Part shown: positions 1-8,066 of the stretch, piece after piece | Numbering within the stretch: position 1 is the first letter of the stretch | Layout of the letters: every line of letters starts with the position of its first letter | DNA from: an uncultured Holophagaceae bacterium | GTDB taxonomy: Bacteria > Acidobacteriota > Holophagae > Holophagales > Holophagaceae | DNA: 11,306 nucleotides | Direction: 5' to 3' | Assembly: GCA_903890595.1 (NCBI GenBank) | Contig: CAITBU010000127.1 | Coordinates: forward strand, 1-11,306 | Program-made: the position numbers and the translations under genes | Notes under the pieces: model-generated | Seen by the model: the letters and a program-made list of their open reading frames with translations, nothing else | What the model was told of the DNA's origin: nothing | The model's database searches: none

Positions 1-1721
1 AAGGCGATGACCTCCCGGATGTTGGTGACGCCCGCCAGCAGCATCACGAGGCGGTCCAGGCCCAGGGCCAGGCCCCCGTGGGGCGGCGCTCCGAAGCTGA
101 GGGCATCCAGCAGGAACCCGAACTTGGCGCGGGCCTCCTCGGCACCGATGCCAATGGCCCGGAACATGCGGCTCTGGGTCTCTGCATCGTGGATGCGGAT
201 GCTGCCGCCGCCCACCTCGAAGCCGTTGAGCACGAGGTCGTAGGCCACGGCGCGGCAGCGGCCGGGGTCGGACTCCAGCAGCTCGAGATCATCCGGGTGG
301 GGGCTGGTGAAGGGGTGGTGGCAGGCGATGAAGCGCTGGTGCTCGTCGTTCCACTCCAGCAGGGGGAAGTCGACGACCCATAAAAACGCGAATGCGTTTT
401 TATCCAGTAAAAGCCTCGATAGGTCTGGGTTGGGTTCCTGGGCCGCCAGCTCTGCGGCGAGCTTGACGCGGAGGTCACCGAGGATGCGGCTGGTCTGGGC
501 GTCGGTGCCCATGGCGAAGATGGCCAGGCCCTCGCCGCTCACGCCCAGGCGGGCCTGCAGGGCGGCCTCGTCGGCGGGCTCGAGGAACTTCTTGAAGCTG
601 CTGGCCAGTCCGTCCTTGCCCCACTTGGCGTAGGGCAGGCCGCCGGCGCCCAGCTGCTTGGCCTGCTCCTGGTAGCCATCCAGCACCTTGCGGCTGAGGC
701 CACCGGCCACCTCGCCGGGGAAGAAGAGGGCCCGCACCCGGCGCTGGCCGTTGCTCTCGGCGGCTGCCCGGAACAGGTTGAAGCCGCTGGCCGCAAACAG
801 GTCGGTGACGTCCTGGAGCACCAGGGGGCAGCGCAGGTCCGGTTTGTCCGAGCCGTAGCGCTCCATGGCGTCCCGGTAGGCGAGGCGGGGGAAGGGCGCC
901 TGGACCGTGCGACCGGCCAGGGGGGCCAGCTTCTCCATGAGGGACTCGATGACGCCCTGGACATCCTCCTGGCGTACGAAGCTCATCTCCACGTCCACCT
1001 GGGTGAACTCGGGCTGGCGGTCGGCGCGCAGGTCCTCGTCCCGGAAGCAGCGGCAGATCTGGACGTAGCGCTCGAAGCCGCTCACCTGGAGCAGCTGCTT
1101 GAAGAGCTGGGGGCTCTGGGGCAGGGCGAAGAACTCGCCGGGATGGACGCGGCTGGGGACCAGGTAATCCCGGGCCCCCTCGGGGGTGGACTTGGTGAGG
1201 ATGGGGGTCTCGAACTCGATGAACCCCTGCTCCCGGAAGTGGTTGCGGATGAGGTGGGTGGTCTCGCTGCGGAGCAGCATGTTGCGTTGGAGCTGGTCGC
1301 GGCGCAGGTCCAGGAAGCGGTGGGTGAGGCGCAGGTCTTCCCCCACGTTCTCGTCGTCCAGGGGGAAGGGCAGGGGCGCGGCGGTGTTGAGGATGCGTAG
1401 CTCCGTGAGCCGCACCTCCACGTCGCCGGTGGCCAGGTTGGGGTTCTTGCTCTGGCGCTCGGCCACCACGCCTTCCACGGCCAGCACGAACTCGCTGCGC
1501 ACGGCTTTCAGACGGGTCAGGAGGGCGGGGTCCGCCGTCTCCTCGTTGGCCACCAGCTGGATCAGGCCCGTCCGATCCCGGAGGTCCAGGAAGACCAGAG
1601 AGCCCAGGTTCCGGGCCCGGCGGCACCAGCCCAGCAACCGGACGGTCTGGCCGGCATGGGCAAGGCGGAGGTCACCGTTGGGGTGAGTGCGTTGGAAGTC
1701 GCCGAGGCGGTCGAGTTTCAT
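1..1721 (-). CDS. aspS: Aspartyl-tRNA synthetase, bacterial type (3' end outside window)
   Basis: This enzyme charges tRNA with aspartate in the cytoplasm (class II synthetase). Starting from the ATG at 1721 I read 573 uninterrupted codons to the window edge. The protein begins with an OB-fold anticodon-binding domain (about residues 25-115). Class II motif 1 follows, in the conserved run ending TPEGARDYLVPSR (about 179-191). Motif 2 is CFRDEDLRADRQPEFTQ (225-241). A bacterial GAD insert spans about 290-420, and motif 3 is GLALGLDRLVMLLAG (550-564). Only the last 15-25 residues should be missing, judging by the usual length of about 590. Leu39 sits where E. coli has Leu30 and many non-discriminating enzymes have His, which hints at a tRNA-Asp-specific enzyme. 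A GGAAGG lies very close (2 nt) to the ATG. The gene starts 52 bp after mdtC. Codons 432-448 are A+T-rich with rare codons, described separately. Confidence 0.97.
   Translation of the reverse strand, partial: MKLDRLGDFQRTHPNGDLRLAHAGQTVRLLGWCRRARNLGSLVFLDLRDRTGLIQLVANEETADPALLTRLKAVRSEFVLAVEGVVAERQSKNPNLATGDVEVRLTELRILNTAAPLPFPLDDENVGEDLRLTHRFLDLRRDQLQRNMLLRSETTHLIRNHFREQGFIEFETPILTKSTPEGARDYLVPSRVHPGEFFALPQSPQLFKQLLQVSGFERYVQICRCFRDEDLRADRQPEFTQVDVEMSFVRQEDVQGVIESLMEKLAPLAGRTVQAPFPRLAYRDAMERYGSDKPDLRCPLVLQDVTDLFAASGFNLFRAAAESNGQRRVRALFFPGEVAGGLSRKVLDGYQEQAKQLGAGGLPYAKWGKDGLASSFKKFLEPADEAALQARLGVSGEGLAIFAMGTDAQTSRILGDLRVKLAAELAAQEPNPDLSRLLLDKNAFAFLWVVDFPLLEWNDEHQRFIACHHPFTSPHPDDLELLESDPGRCRAVAYDLVLNGFEVGGGSIRIHDAETQSRMFRAIGIGAEEARAKFGFLLDALSFGAPPHGGLALGLDRLVMLLAGVTNIREVIA
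380..403. repeat. Perfect A+T-rich inverted repeat inside aspS
   Basis: The plus strand reads ATAAAAACGC, then GAAT, then GCGTTTTTAT: a perfect 10-bp inverted repeat with a 4-nt loop. As RNA on the aspS strand it resembles a short intrinsic terminator (A-tract, GC-containing core, U-tract), but the GC core is only about 4 bp and it lies within an open, conserved reading frame (residues K441 to W448). Whether it is a by-product of the encoded residues or a relic of an inserted palindrome cannot be decided from one sequence. Confidence 0.8.
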
Positions 1722-1773
1722 GGCCTTCCAGGATCGCACCCGGAGCGGTTCTTCTCAAGCCCGACAGTGCGTT

Positions 1774-4700
1774 TCAGGCCGTCGGCGCGGGATGCCAGCG
1801 GGTCCACAGGGCTTTGCACCACAGGCGGAGGCGGTCCATGTAGAGGTAGATCACGGGGGTGGTGTAGAGGGTCAGCAGCTGGCTGAGCAGCAGGCCTCCG
1901 ACGATGGCGATGCCCAGGGGCTGGCGCAGCTCTGAGCCGGTGCCCATGCCGATGGCCAGGGGGAGGCCGCCCAGCAGCGCCGCCATGGTGGTCATGGTGA
2001 TGGGCCGGAAGCGCAGGAGGCAGGCCTGGAAGATGGCCTGCTCGGGGGTCACGCCCTCCCGGCGCTCCACCTCGATGGCGAAGTCGATCATGAGGATGGC
2101 GTTCTTCTTCACGATGCCGATGAGCAGGATGATGCCGATGAAGGCGATGACGCTCAGCTCGGTCTTCCAGGCCAGGAGGGCCAGGAGGGCTCCCACCCCC
2201 GCCGAGGGCAGGGTCGAGAGAATGGTAATGGGGTGAATGAGGCTCTCGTAGAGCATCCCCAGCACGATGTAGACCACCAGCACGGCAGCGATCACCAGGA
2301 TGGGCTGGTTGGCCAGGGAGGCCTTGAAGGCCTGGGCTGTGCCCATGTAGCTGCCCCGCAGGGTGCCGGGCATGCGGATGTCCTGCTGGGCCCGGTCAAT
2401 GGCCTCCACCGCATTCCCCAGGGCCACGCCCACGGGCAGGTTGAAGGACAGGGTCACGGAGGGCTGCTGGCCCTGATGGTTCACCGAGAGGGCGGTGTTG
2501 CGGCGCTCCAGGCGGGTGAAGCCGCTCAGGGGGACCAGGTTCCCGGTGTTGGACCGGACGTAGATGTGGCGCAGGCCTTCCGGCGTCTGCATGAAGGGCG
2601 TGTCCACCTCCATGACCACGTGGTACTGGTTCAGGGGCGTGTAGATGGTGGAGACGAAGCGCTGGCCGAAGGCGTCGTAGAGGGCGCTGTCGATGGCCTG
2701 GGGGCTGACGCCCAGGCGGGAGGCCGTGGTGCGGTCGATGACCAGGGAGGCCTCCAGCCCCTTGTTCTGGAGGTCCGTGTTCACGTCCGTGACCTGGGGG
2801 ATGGTGCGGAGCTTGGCCAGCACCCGGGGCGCCCACTCCAGTAGCTCCCGCGTGTCCTCGCCCTGGAGCGTGTACTGGTACTGGCTGCTGGAGGCCCGAC
2901 CCCCCAGGCGGAGATCCTGCACAGGCTGCATGAACAGGGTCCCACCAGGGATGTGGGCGGTCTTGCCCCGCAGGCGGCCGATGATCTGGTCGGCGGTGTC
3001 CTTGCGCTGGTTGTTGGGCTTGAGGGCGGCGAACATGCGGCCCGTGTTGCCCCCGCCCACGAAAGCGGTGACGTTCTCCACGGCGGGGTCCGCCTGGACG
3101 ATGGCCACATATTGCGTCATGAGCTTCTCCATGCCGCCGAAGGAGATGTCCTGGGCGGCCTGGATGGACCCGGTGATGCGGCCGGTGTCCTGCTGGGGGA
3201 AGAAGCCCTTGGGGATGAACCAGTAGAGGGCCAGGGTGGTGAGGAGGGTGACGAACCAGGTCGTCAGGGTCAGGAGGGGATGCTTCAGTACCCAGCCCAG
3301 AGACCGCTCGTAGCCGCCCATGACCCAGCGCAGGGCGCGGTCACTGGCCTGGAACAGCCGGCCGTGCTTTTCCTCCGAGGCGGGCCGCAGGATGCGGGAG
3401 CACATCATGGGCGTGGTGGTCAGCGAGATCACCATGGAGATGGCGATGGCCACGGACAGGGTGACTGCGAACTCCCGGAACAGGCGGCCCACGATGCCGC
3501 CCATGAGCAGGATGGGGATGAACACCGCGATGAGCGAGATGCTGATGGAGACCACGGTGAAGCCGATCTCCTTGGCGCCGTGGAGGGAGGCCTCCATGGG
3601 ACTCATGCCGTTCTCGAGGTGGCGGGTGATGTTCTCCACCACCACGATGGCGTCATCCACGACGAAGCCTGTCGCCACCGTGAGGGCCATGAGGCTGAGG
3701 TTGTCGATGGTGTAGCCCAGCAGGTACATGACGCCGAAGGTCCCGATGAGGGAGACCGGCACGGCCACGCTGGGGATGAGGGTGGAGCGCACGCTCCGCA
3801 GGAAGACGAAGACCACCAGGATGACCAGGACGATGGAGATGCACAGGGCGATCTGGACATCGTGCACCGAGGCCCGGATGGTGCGGGTGGCGTCGATGAG
3901 CACCTTCAGCTCGACGGTGGGTGGCAGGGAGCCCTGGAGCTGGGGCAGCAGGGCTCGGACGCGGTCCACGGTCTCGATGATGTTGGCGTCCGGCTGCCGG
4001 AAGATGGGCACCATGATGGCCGGGACGCCGTTGGACAGGCCGGAGTTGCGGACGTTCTCCACGGAGTCCGTCACCCGGGCCACGTCACCGAGGCGCACGG
4101 CATTGCCGTTGCGGTAGCGGAGGATGAGGGGCAGGTAGTCCGAGGCCCCCATGAGCTGGTCATTGGTGGTGATGGACCAGCTGGTCCCGCCGCTGCTGAG
4201 GTCGCCCTTGGGGCGGTTCAGGTTGGCGGCGGAGATGGCCAGCCGCACATCGTCCAGACCCAGACCCTGGGCATTCAGGAGCGCCGGGTTCACATCCACC
4301 CGCACGGCGGGCAGGGCACCGCCCCACACGAAGACCTGGCCCACCCCTTCGACCTGGGACAGCTTCTGCTGCAGGATCGAGGAGGCAATGTCGTACATGC
4401 GCTCACGGGGGATCAGGCTCGAGGTGAGGGCCAGCAGCATGATGGGCGAATCGGCGGGATTCACCTTGCGGTAGTTCGGGTTGTTCGGCAGGTTGGCGGG
4501 GAGGTCGCCCCGGGCGGCGTTGATGGCGGCCTGCACATCCCGGCCGGCGGCATCGATGTTGCGGCCCAGGTCGAACTGGAGCGTGATGTTGGTGGAGCCC
4601 AGGCTGCTGGCGGAGGTCATCTCCGTGATGCCGGCAATGCGGCCGAACTGGCGCTCCAGCGGCGTGGCCACGGAGGAGGCCATGGTCTCGGGGCTGGCTC

Positions 4701-4857
4701 CCGGCAGGCCCGCTGAGACCTGGATGGTGGGGAACTCCACCTGGGGCAAGGGCGAGACCGGCAGGAACTGGTAGGCAATGGCCCCCAGCAACGCCAAGGC
4801 CACGGTCAGCAGGGTCGTGGCCACGGGGCGGCGGATGAAGGGGGTGGAGATGCTCAC
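1774..4857 (-). CDS. mdtC: RND multidrug efflux permease, MdtC-like subunit
   Basis: This is an inner-membrane proton-driven drug exporter of the HAE-1/RND family, 1027 aa, close to the usual length. The N-terminus (SISTPFIRRPVATTLL, first membrane helix about 8-30) and the conserved PGASPETMASSVATPLERQFGRIAG stretch match E. coli MdtC better than MdtB. Both large periplasmic loops and two sets of membrane helices are intact. The AcrB-type proton-relay residues are all present: D401 and D402 in VVDDAIVVVEN, K918 in the KKNA motif, R949 and T956 in the LRFRP...MT stretch. The start is GTG at 4857; no other start in this frame fits the family. A GGAG lies 11 nt upstream, inside a hairpin. It is the fourth gene of the marR-mdtABC block, 79 bp after mdtB, and probably joins MdtB in a mixed trimer. 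The MdtC assignment rests on remembered E. coli sequence; generic RND permease is certain. Confidence 0.95.
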   Translation of the reverse strand: MSISTPFIRRPVATTLLTVALALLGAIAYQFLPVSPLPQVEFPTIQVSAGLPGASPETMASSVATPLERQFGRIAGITEMTSASSLGSTNITLQFDLGRNIDAAGRDVQAAINAARGDLPANLPNNPNYRKVNPADSPIMLLALTSSLIPRERMYDIASSILQQKLSQVEGVGQVFVWGGALPAVRVDVNPALLNAQGLGLDDVRLAISAANLNRPKGDLSSGGTSWSITTNDQLMGASDYLPLILRYRNGNAVRLGDVARVTDSVENVRNSGLSNGVPAIMVPIFRQPDANIIETVDRVRALLPQLQGSLPPTVELKVLIDATRTIRASVHDVQIALCISIVLVILVVFVFLRSVRSTLIPSVAVPVSLIGTFGVMYLLGYTIDNLSLMALTVATGFVVDDAIVVVENITRHLENGMSPMEASLHGAKEIGFTVVSISISLIAVFIPILLMGGIVGRLFREFAVTLSVAIAISMVISLTTTPMMCSRILRPASEEKHGRLFQASDRALRWVMGGYERSLGWVLKHPLLTLTTWFVTLLTTLALYWFIPKGFFPQQDTGRITGSIQAAQDISFGGMEKLMTQYVAIVQADPAVENVTAFVGGGNTGRMFAALKPNNQRKDTADQIIGRLRGKTAHIPGGTLFMQPVQDLRLGGRASSSQYQYTLQGEDTRELLEWAPRVLAKLRTIPQVTDVNTDLQNKGLEASLVIDRTTASRLGVSPQAIDSALYDAFGQRFVSTIYTPLNQYHVVMEVDTPFMQTPEGLRHIYVRSNTGNLVPLSGFTRLERRNTALSVNHQGQQPSVTLSFNLPVGVALGNAVEAIDRAQQDIRMPGTLRGSYMGTAQAFKASLANQPILVIAAVLVVYIVLGMLYESLIHPITILSTLPSAGVGALLALLAWKTELSVIAFIGIILLIGIVKKNAILMIDFAIEVERREGVTPEQAIFQACLLRFRPITMTTMAALLGGLPLAIGMGTGSELRQPLGIAIVGGLLLSQLLTLYTTPVIYLYMDRLRLWCKALWTRWHPAPTA

Positions 4858-4862
4858 CGCAT
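4854..4862 (-). other. Two-codon reading frame overlapping the mdtC start
   Basis: On the minus strand ATG CGG TGA runs from 4862 to 4854. Its ATG is 6 nt after the GGAG, better spaced than the mdtC GTG (11 nt). Its stop codon overlaps the mdtC start as GTGA, the arrangement seen at coupled stop-restart junctions. A nine-base frame can easily arise by chance, so the role is speculative; the geometry is directly visible. Confidence 0.3.
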
Positions 4863-4864
4863 CG

Positions 4865-4919
4865 CTTGCTCCAGGCGTGCCGCCTGGAGATGGCTGCCGC
4901 CTAGGCGGCAGCAGGCAAG
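4865..4919 (-). promoter_or_regulatory. Folded mdtB-mdtC intercistronic element (two perfect hairpins in an outer stem)
   Basis: The 79-bp spacer contains two perfect inverted repeats. The first pairs CTCCAGGCG (4869-4877) with CGCCTGGAG (4881-4889) around a 3-nt loop. The second is a continuous 20-bp palindrome (4893-4912) centred on CCTAGG, with arms GCTGCCGCC and GGCGGCAGC. A further CTTGC (4865-4869) can pair with GCAAG (4915-4919), enclosing both in a three-way junction (base 4869 is shared between helices). In the mRNA the 3' arm of the mdtC-proximal hairpin holds GGAG, the only Shine-Dalgarno-like sequence near the mdtC GTG. There is no U-tract, so it does not look like an intrinsic terminator. 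Translational tuning or mRNA processing is inference. Confidence 0.6.
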
Positions 4920-4936
4920 GGAGGGGGCAATGAAGG

Positions 4937-7900
4937 TCATTCGCTTATGCTTTTGGGCGAAGCCCGGTGCGCCCCGCGCAGGCGGCGAGCCAGGCGATCA
5001 AAGGCCAGGTAGATGACCGGCGTCGTGTAGAGGGTCAGTACCTGGCTGAAGATGAGGCCGCCGACGATGACGATGCCCAGGGGGCGGCGCAGCTCGGCGC
5101 CCACGCCGGAGCCGAGGGCCAGCGGCACGCCGCCGAGCATGGCGGCCATGGTGGTCATGATGATGGGCCGGAAGCGCAGCAGGGAGGCCTGGTAGATGGC
5201 CTGTTCCGGCGGCAGACCCTCCTTGCGCTCAGCCTCCAGGGCGAAGTCGATCATCATGATCGCGTTCTTCTCCACGATGCCGATGAGCAGGATGATGCCG
5301 ATGAGGGCGATGACGCTGAAGTCCGTGCGGCAGAGCATGAGCGACAGAAGGGCCCCCACGCCCGCCGAGGGCAGGGTGGACAGGATCGTGATGGGGTGGA
5401 TGTAGCTCTCGTACAGCACGCCCAGCAGGATGTAGACCGTGAGCACCGCCGCCAGGATGAGGAGGGGCGTGTTGGTGAGGGAGGCGCCGAAGGCCTGGGC
5501 CGTCCCCTGGAAGCCGGCCTTGAGGCTGGGGGGCAGGTCCATATCCTGACGCACCCGCTGCACGGCCTTCACCGCTTCCCCGAGGCTCACGCCCGGGGCC
5601 AGGTTGAAGGAGATGGTGGCGGTGGGGAACTGGCCCTGGTGGTTCACCGCCAGAGGGGCGGTCAGGGTCTCGATGCGCGTGAAGGCGCTGATGGGGACGG
5701 AGCCTCCGGAGGCAGAGCGCACGTAGATGTTCTGCAGATCCTCCGGGCGCTGGTACTGGCCTGGCTGGGCCTCCAGCACCACCCGGTACTGGTTCAGCTG
5801 GGTGAACATGGTGGAGATCTGGCGCTGGCCGAAGGCGTCGTAGAGGGCGTCATCCAGCATCTGGGGCGTGATGCCCAGGCGGGAGGCGGTGGTGCGGTCC
5901 AGGGTGATGCGCACCTGCAGGCCGGCGTTCTGCTGATCGCTGGCCACATCCCGCAGCTCCGGCAAGGCCGAGAAGCGCTCCACGAAGCGGGGCACCCACT
6001 CGGCCAGCTCCTTGGCATCGGCGTCTTCCAGGGAGTACTGGTACTGGGTGCGGCTGACCCGGTCTTCCACGGTGAGGTCCTGCACCGGCTGGAGGTAGAG
6101 GCGGATGCCGTCCACCTTGGCAAGGTTGGGCTGCAGACGGCGGATGATGTCGCTGGCGCCGAGCCGCCGCTCCTCCAGGGGCTTCAGGTTGATCTGGATG
6201 CGGCCGCTGTTGAGGGTGGTGTTGGTGCCGTCGATGCCAATGAAGGACGACAGGCTGGCCACCGCCGGATCTTTGAGGATCTCCGTGACCAGGGCCTGCT
6301 GTCGCTCGGCCATGGCCGGGAAGGAGACGGTCTGCGGGGCCTCGGAGATGCCCAAGATCACGCCCGTGTCCTGCACCGGGAAGAAGCCCTTGGGCACGGC
6401 GATGTAGAGGAGGACCGTGGAGGCCAGGGTGGCCAGGGCCACCACCAGGGTGGCGGTCTGGTGCTTGAGCACCACGGTGAGGGTGCGGCCGTAGAAGGCG
6501 ATGATCCGCTGGAAGACCCGCTCCGAGGATTGGTAGAAGCGGCCCTGCTGCTCCGGTGGGGTGTGCTTCAGGAGCTTGGCGCACATCATGGGCGTCAGGG
6601 TCAGGGACACCACGGCCGACACCAGGATGGTGACGCTGAGGGTGACGGCGAACTCGCGGAAGAGGCGGCCCACGATGTCGCCCATGAACAGCAGCGGGAT
6701 CAGCACGGCGATGAGGGACACGGTAAGGGACAGGATGGTGAAGCCGATCTGGCCCGAGCCCTTCAGCGCCGCCTGGAGGGGCGGCTCGCCCTCTTCGATG
6801 TAGCGCATGATGTTTTCGATCATGACGATGGCATCGTCCACCACGAAGCCTGTGGAGATGGTCAGAGCCATGAGCGTCAGGTTGTTCAGGCTGTAACCCA
6901 GGAGGTACATCACCCCGAAGGTGCCCACCAGGGACAGGGGCACGGCCACGCTGGGGATGATGGTGGCGGCCAGGGTGCGTAGGAACAGGAAGATGACCAT
7001 CACCACCAGGGCGATGGTGAGCATCAGCTCGAACTCCACGTCCTCCACGGAGGCGCGGATGGTGACCGTCCGGTCCGTGAGGATGGTGAGCTCCACCGCC
7101 GCCGGCAGGGAGGCGCGGAGCTGGGGCAGAAGCAGCTTCACCCGGTCCACCACGGCGATGATGTTGGCGCCGGGCTGGCGCTGGATGTTCAGGATGACCG
7201 CAGGGGACTGCTCGGGGTGGCCATCATTCGACTCCCCCTTCCAAGCGGCGAGGCGGGCGTTTTCGACATCGTCACTGACCGTGGCGATCTCCGACAGCAA
7301 CACCGGTGCGCCGTTCCGGTAGGCCACCACCAGCGGCCGGTAGTCCTCGCTGCTGAGCAGCTGGTCATTGGCGCCGATGGCGTAGGCCTGGCGGATGCCA
7401 TCGAAGCTGCCCTTGGCCTGGTTGACATTGCTCTGGGCCACGGCCGTGCGCACATCGCCCAGGGTGAGACCCCGGGAGGCCAGGGCGGCGGGGTTGGCCT
7501 GGATGCGCACTGCTGGCTTCTGGCCGCCGCTGATGCTGACCAGACCCACGCCCGGCAGCTGCGAGATCTTTTGGGCCAGGCGCGTGTCGGCAAAGTCCTC
7601 GACCTTGGACAGGGGCAGGGTCTTGGAGGTCAGGGCCAGGGTCAGGATGGGGGCGTCAGCCGGGTTGATCTTGCTGTAGATGGGCGGATTCGGGAGGTTG
7701 GCAGGCAGGTAGGTGCCGGCCGCATTGACGGCGGCCTGGACCTGCTGCTCAGCCACGTCGATGTTGAGGTCCAGCACGAACTGGAGGGTGATGATGGAGC
7801 TGCCGCCGGAGCTGTTGGAGGACATGCGGTTCAGGCCGGGCAGCTGGCCGAACTGGCGCTCCAGCGGGGCGGTGATGGCCGAGGCCATGACCTCCGGGCT

Positions 7901-8062
7901 GGCGCCGGGATAGAAGGTGACCACCTGGATGGTGGGGTAGTCCACCTGGGGCAGGGCGGAGACGGGTAGCTGCCGGAAGGCCAGGATGCCCACCAGGAGC
8001 ATCCCCACCATCAGCAGCGACGTGGCGATGGGCCGCAGGATGAAGGGCCGGGAGGGATTCAA
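4937..8062 (-). CDS. mdtB: RND multidrug efflux permease, MdtB-like subunit
   Basis: This is an inner-membrane proton/drug antiporter subunit of the HAE-1/RND family. I start it at the TTG at 8062, giving 1041 aa beginning NPSRPFILRPIATSLLMV after the initiator. An ATG at 8134 would add 24 residues that are the shifted-frame shadow of the adaptor C-terminus and overlap that gene by 68 bp. An AAGGG lies 8 nt before the TTG, and the adaptor stop is only 4 bp away, suggesting translational coupling. The PVSALPQVDYPTIQVVTFYPGASPEVM region and the following stretch match E. coli MdtB. Relay residues are D409/D410 (VVDDAIVMIEN), K932, R963 and T970. The residue before the relay lysine is Glu (GIVEKNA) where MdtC here has Lys. 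A hydrophilic loop near 275-288 is longer than in the E. coli protein as I recall it. Confidence 0.95.
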   Translation of the reverse strand: MNPSRPFILRPIATSLLMVGMLLVGILAFRQLPVSALPQVDYPTIQVVTFYPGASPEVMASAITAPLERQFGQLPGLNRMSSNSSGGSSIITLQFVLDLNIDVAEQQVQAAVNAAGTYLPANLPNPPIYSKINPADAPILTLALTSKTLPLSKVEDFADTRLAQKISQLPGVGLVSISGGQKPAVRIQANPAALASRGLTLGDVRTAVAQSNVNQAKGSFDGIRQAYAIGANDQLLSSEDYRPLVVAYRNGAPVLLSEIATVSDDVENARLAAWKGESNDGHPEQSPAVILNIQRQPGANIIAVVDRVKLLLPQLRASLPAAVELTILTDRTVTIRASVEDVEFELMLTIALVVMVIFLFLRTLAATIIPSVAVPLSLVGTFGVMYLLGYSLNNLTLMALTISTGFVVDDAIVMIENIMRYIEEGEPPLQAALKGSGQIGFTILSLTVSLIAVLIPLLFMGDIVGRLFREFAVTLSVTILVSAVVSLTLTPMMCAKLLKHTPPEQQGRFYQSSERVFQRIIAFYGRTLTVVLKHQTATLVVALATLASTVLLYIAVPKGFFPVQDTGVILGISEAPQTVSFPAMAERQQALVTEILKDPAVASLSSFIGIDGTNTTLNSGRIQINLKPLEERRLGASDIIRRLQPNLAKVDGIRLYLQPVQDLTVEDRVSRTQYQYSLEDADAKELAEWVPRFVERFSALPELRDVASDQQNAGLQVRITLDRTTASRLGITPQMLDDALYDAFGQRQISTMFTQLNQYRVVLEAQPGQYQRPEDLQNIYVRSASGGSVPISAFTRIETLTAPLAVNHQGQFPTATISFNLAPGVSLGEAVKAVQRVRQDMDLPPSLKAGFQGTAQAFGASLTNTPLLILAAVLTVYILLGVLYESYIHPITILSTLPSAGVGALLSLMLCRTDFSVIALIGIILLIGIVEKNAIMMIDFALEAERKEGLPPEQAIYQASLLRFRPIIMTTMAAMLGGVPLALGSGVGAELRRPLGIVIVGGLIFSQVLTLYTTPVIYLAFDRLARRLRGAHRASPKSISE

Positions 8063-8066
8063 GGTC

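Noticed and set aside
380..403. Intrinsic terminator inside aspS
   Set aside because: The GC core is only about 4 bp and the essential gene continues with conserved residues beyond it. Kept as an inverted repeat, not called as a functional terminator.
475..1626. Minus-strand open frame (383 codons) inside aspS
   Set aside because: Pro/Gly/Arg-rich shifted-frame shadow. The correct aspS frame is continuous from 1721 to the window edge, so there is no frameshift in aspS.
1730..1758. Possible aspS promoter: TTGAGA (1758-1753), 17 bp, GATCCT (1735-1730)
   Set aside because: The -10 element matches only 3 of 6 positions and would place the transcript start at about the ATG, leaving no room for a ribosome-binding site. 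Too weak to list as a feature.
2953..4716. Long plus-strand open frame (587 codons) opposite mdtC
   Set aside because: The translation is His/Asp/Gly/Val-rich and low in complexity, as expected for the antisense frame of a G+C-rich gene. The opposite strand encodes a full, motif-complete RND permease.
4967..6982. Long plus-strand open frame (671 codons) opposite mdtB
   Set aside because: Same shadow composition (Gly/His/Glu/Asp repeats), no recognisable domain, fully covered by mdtB.
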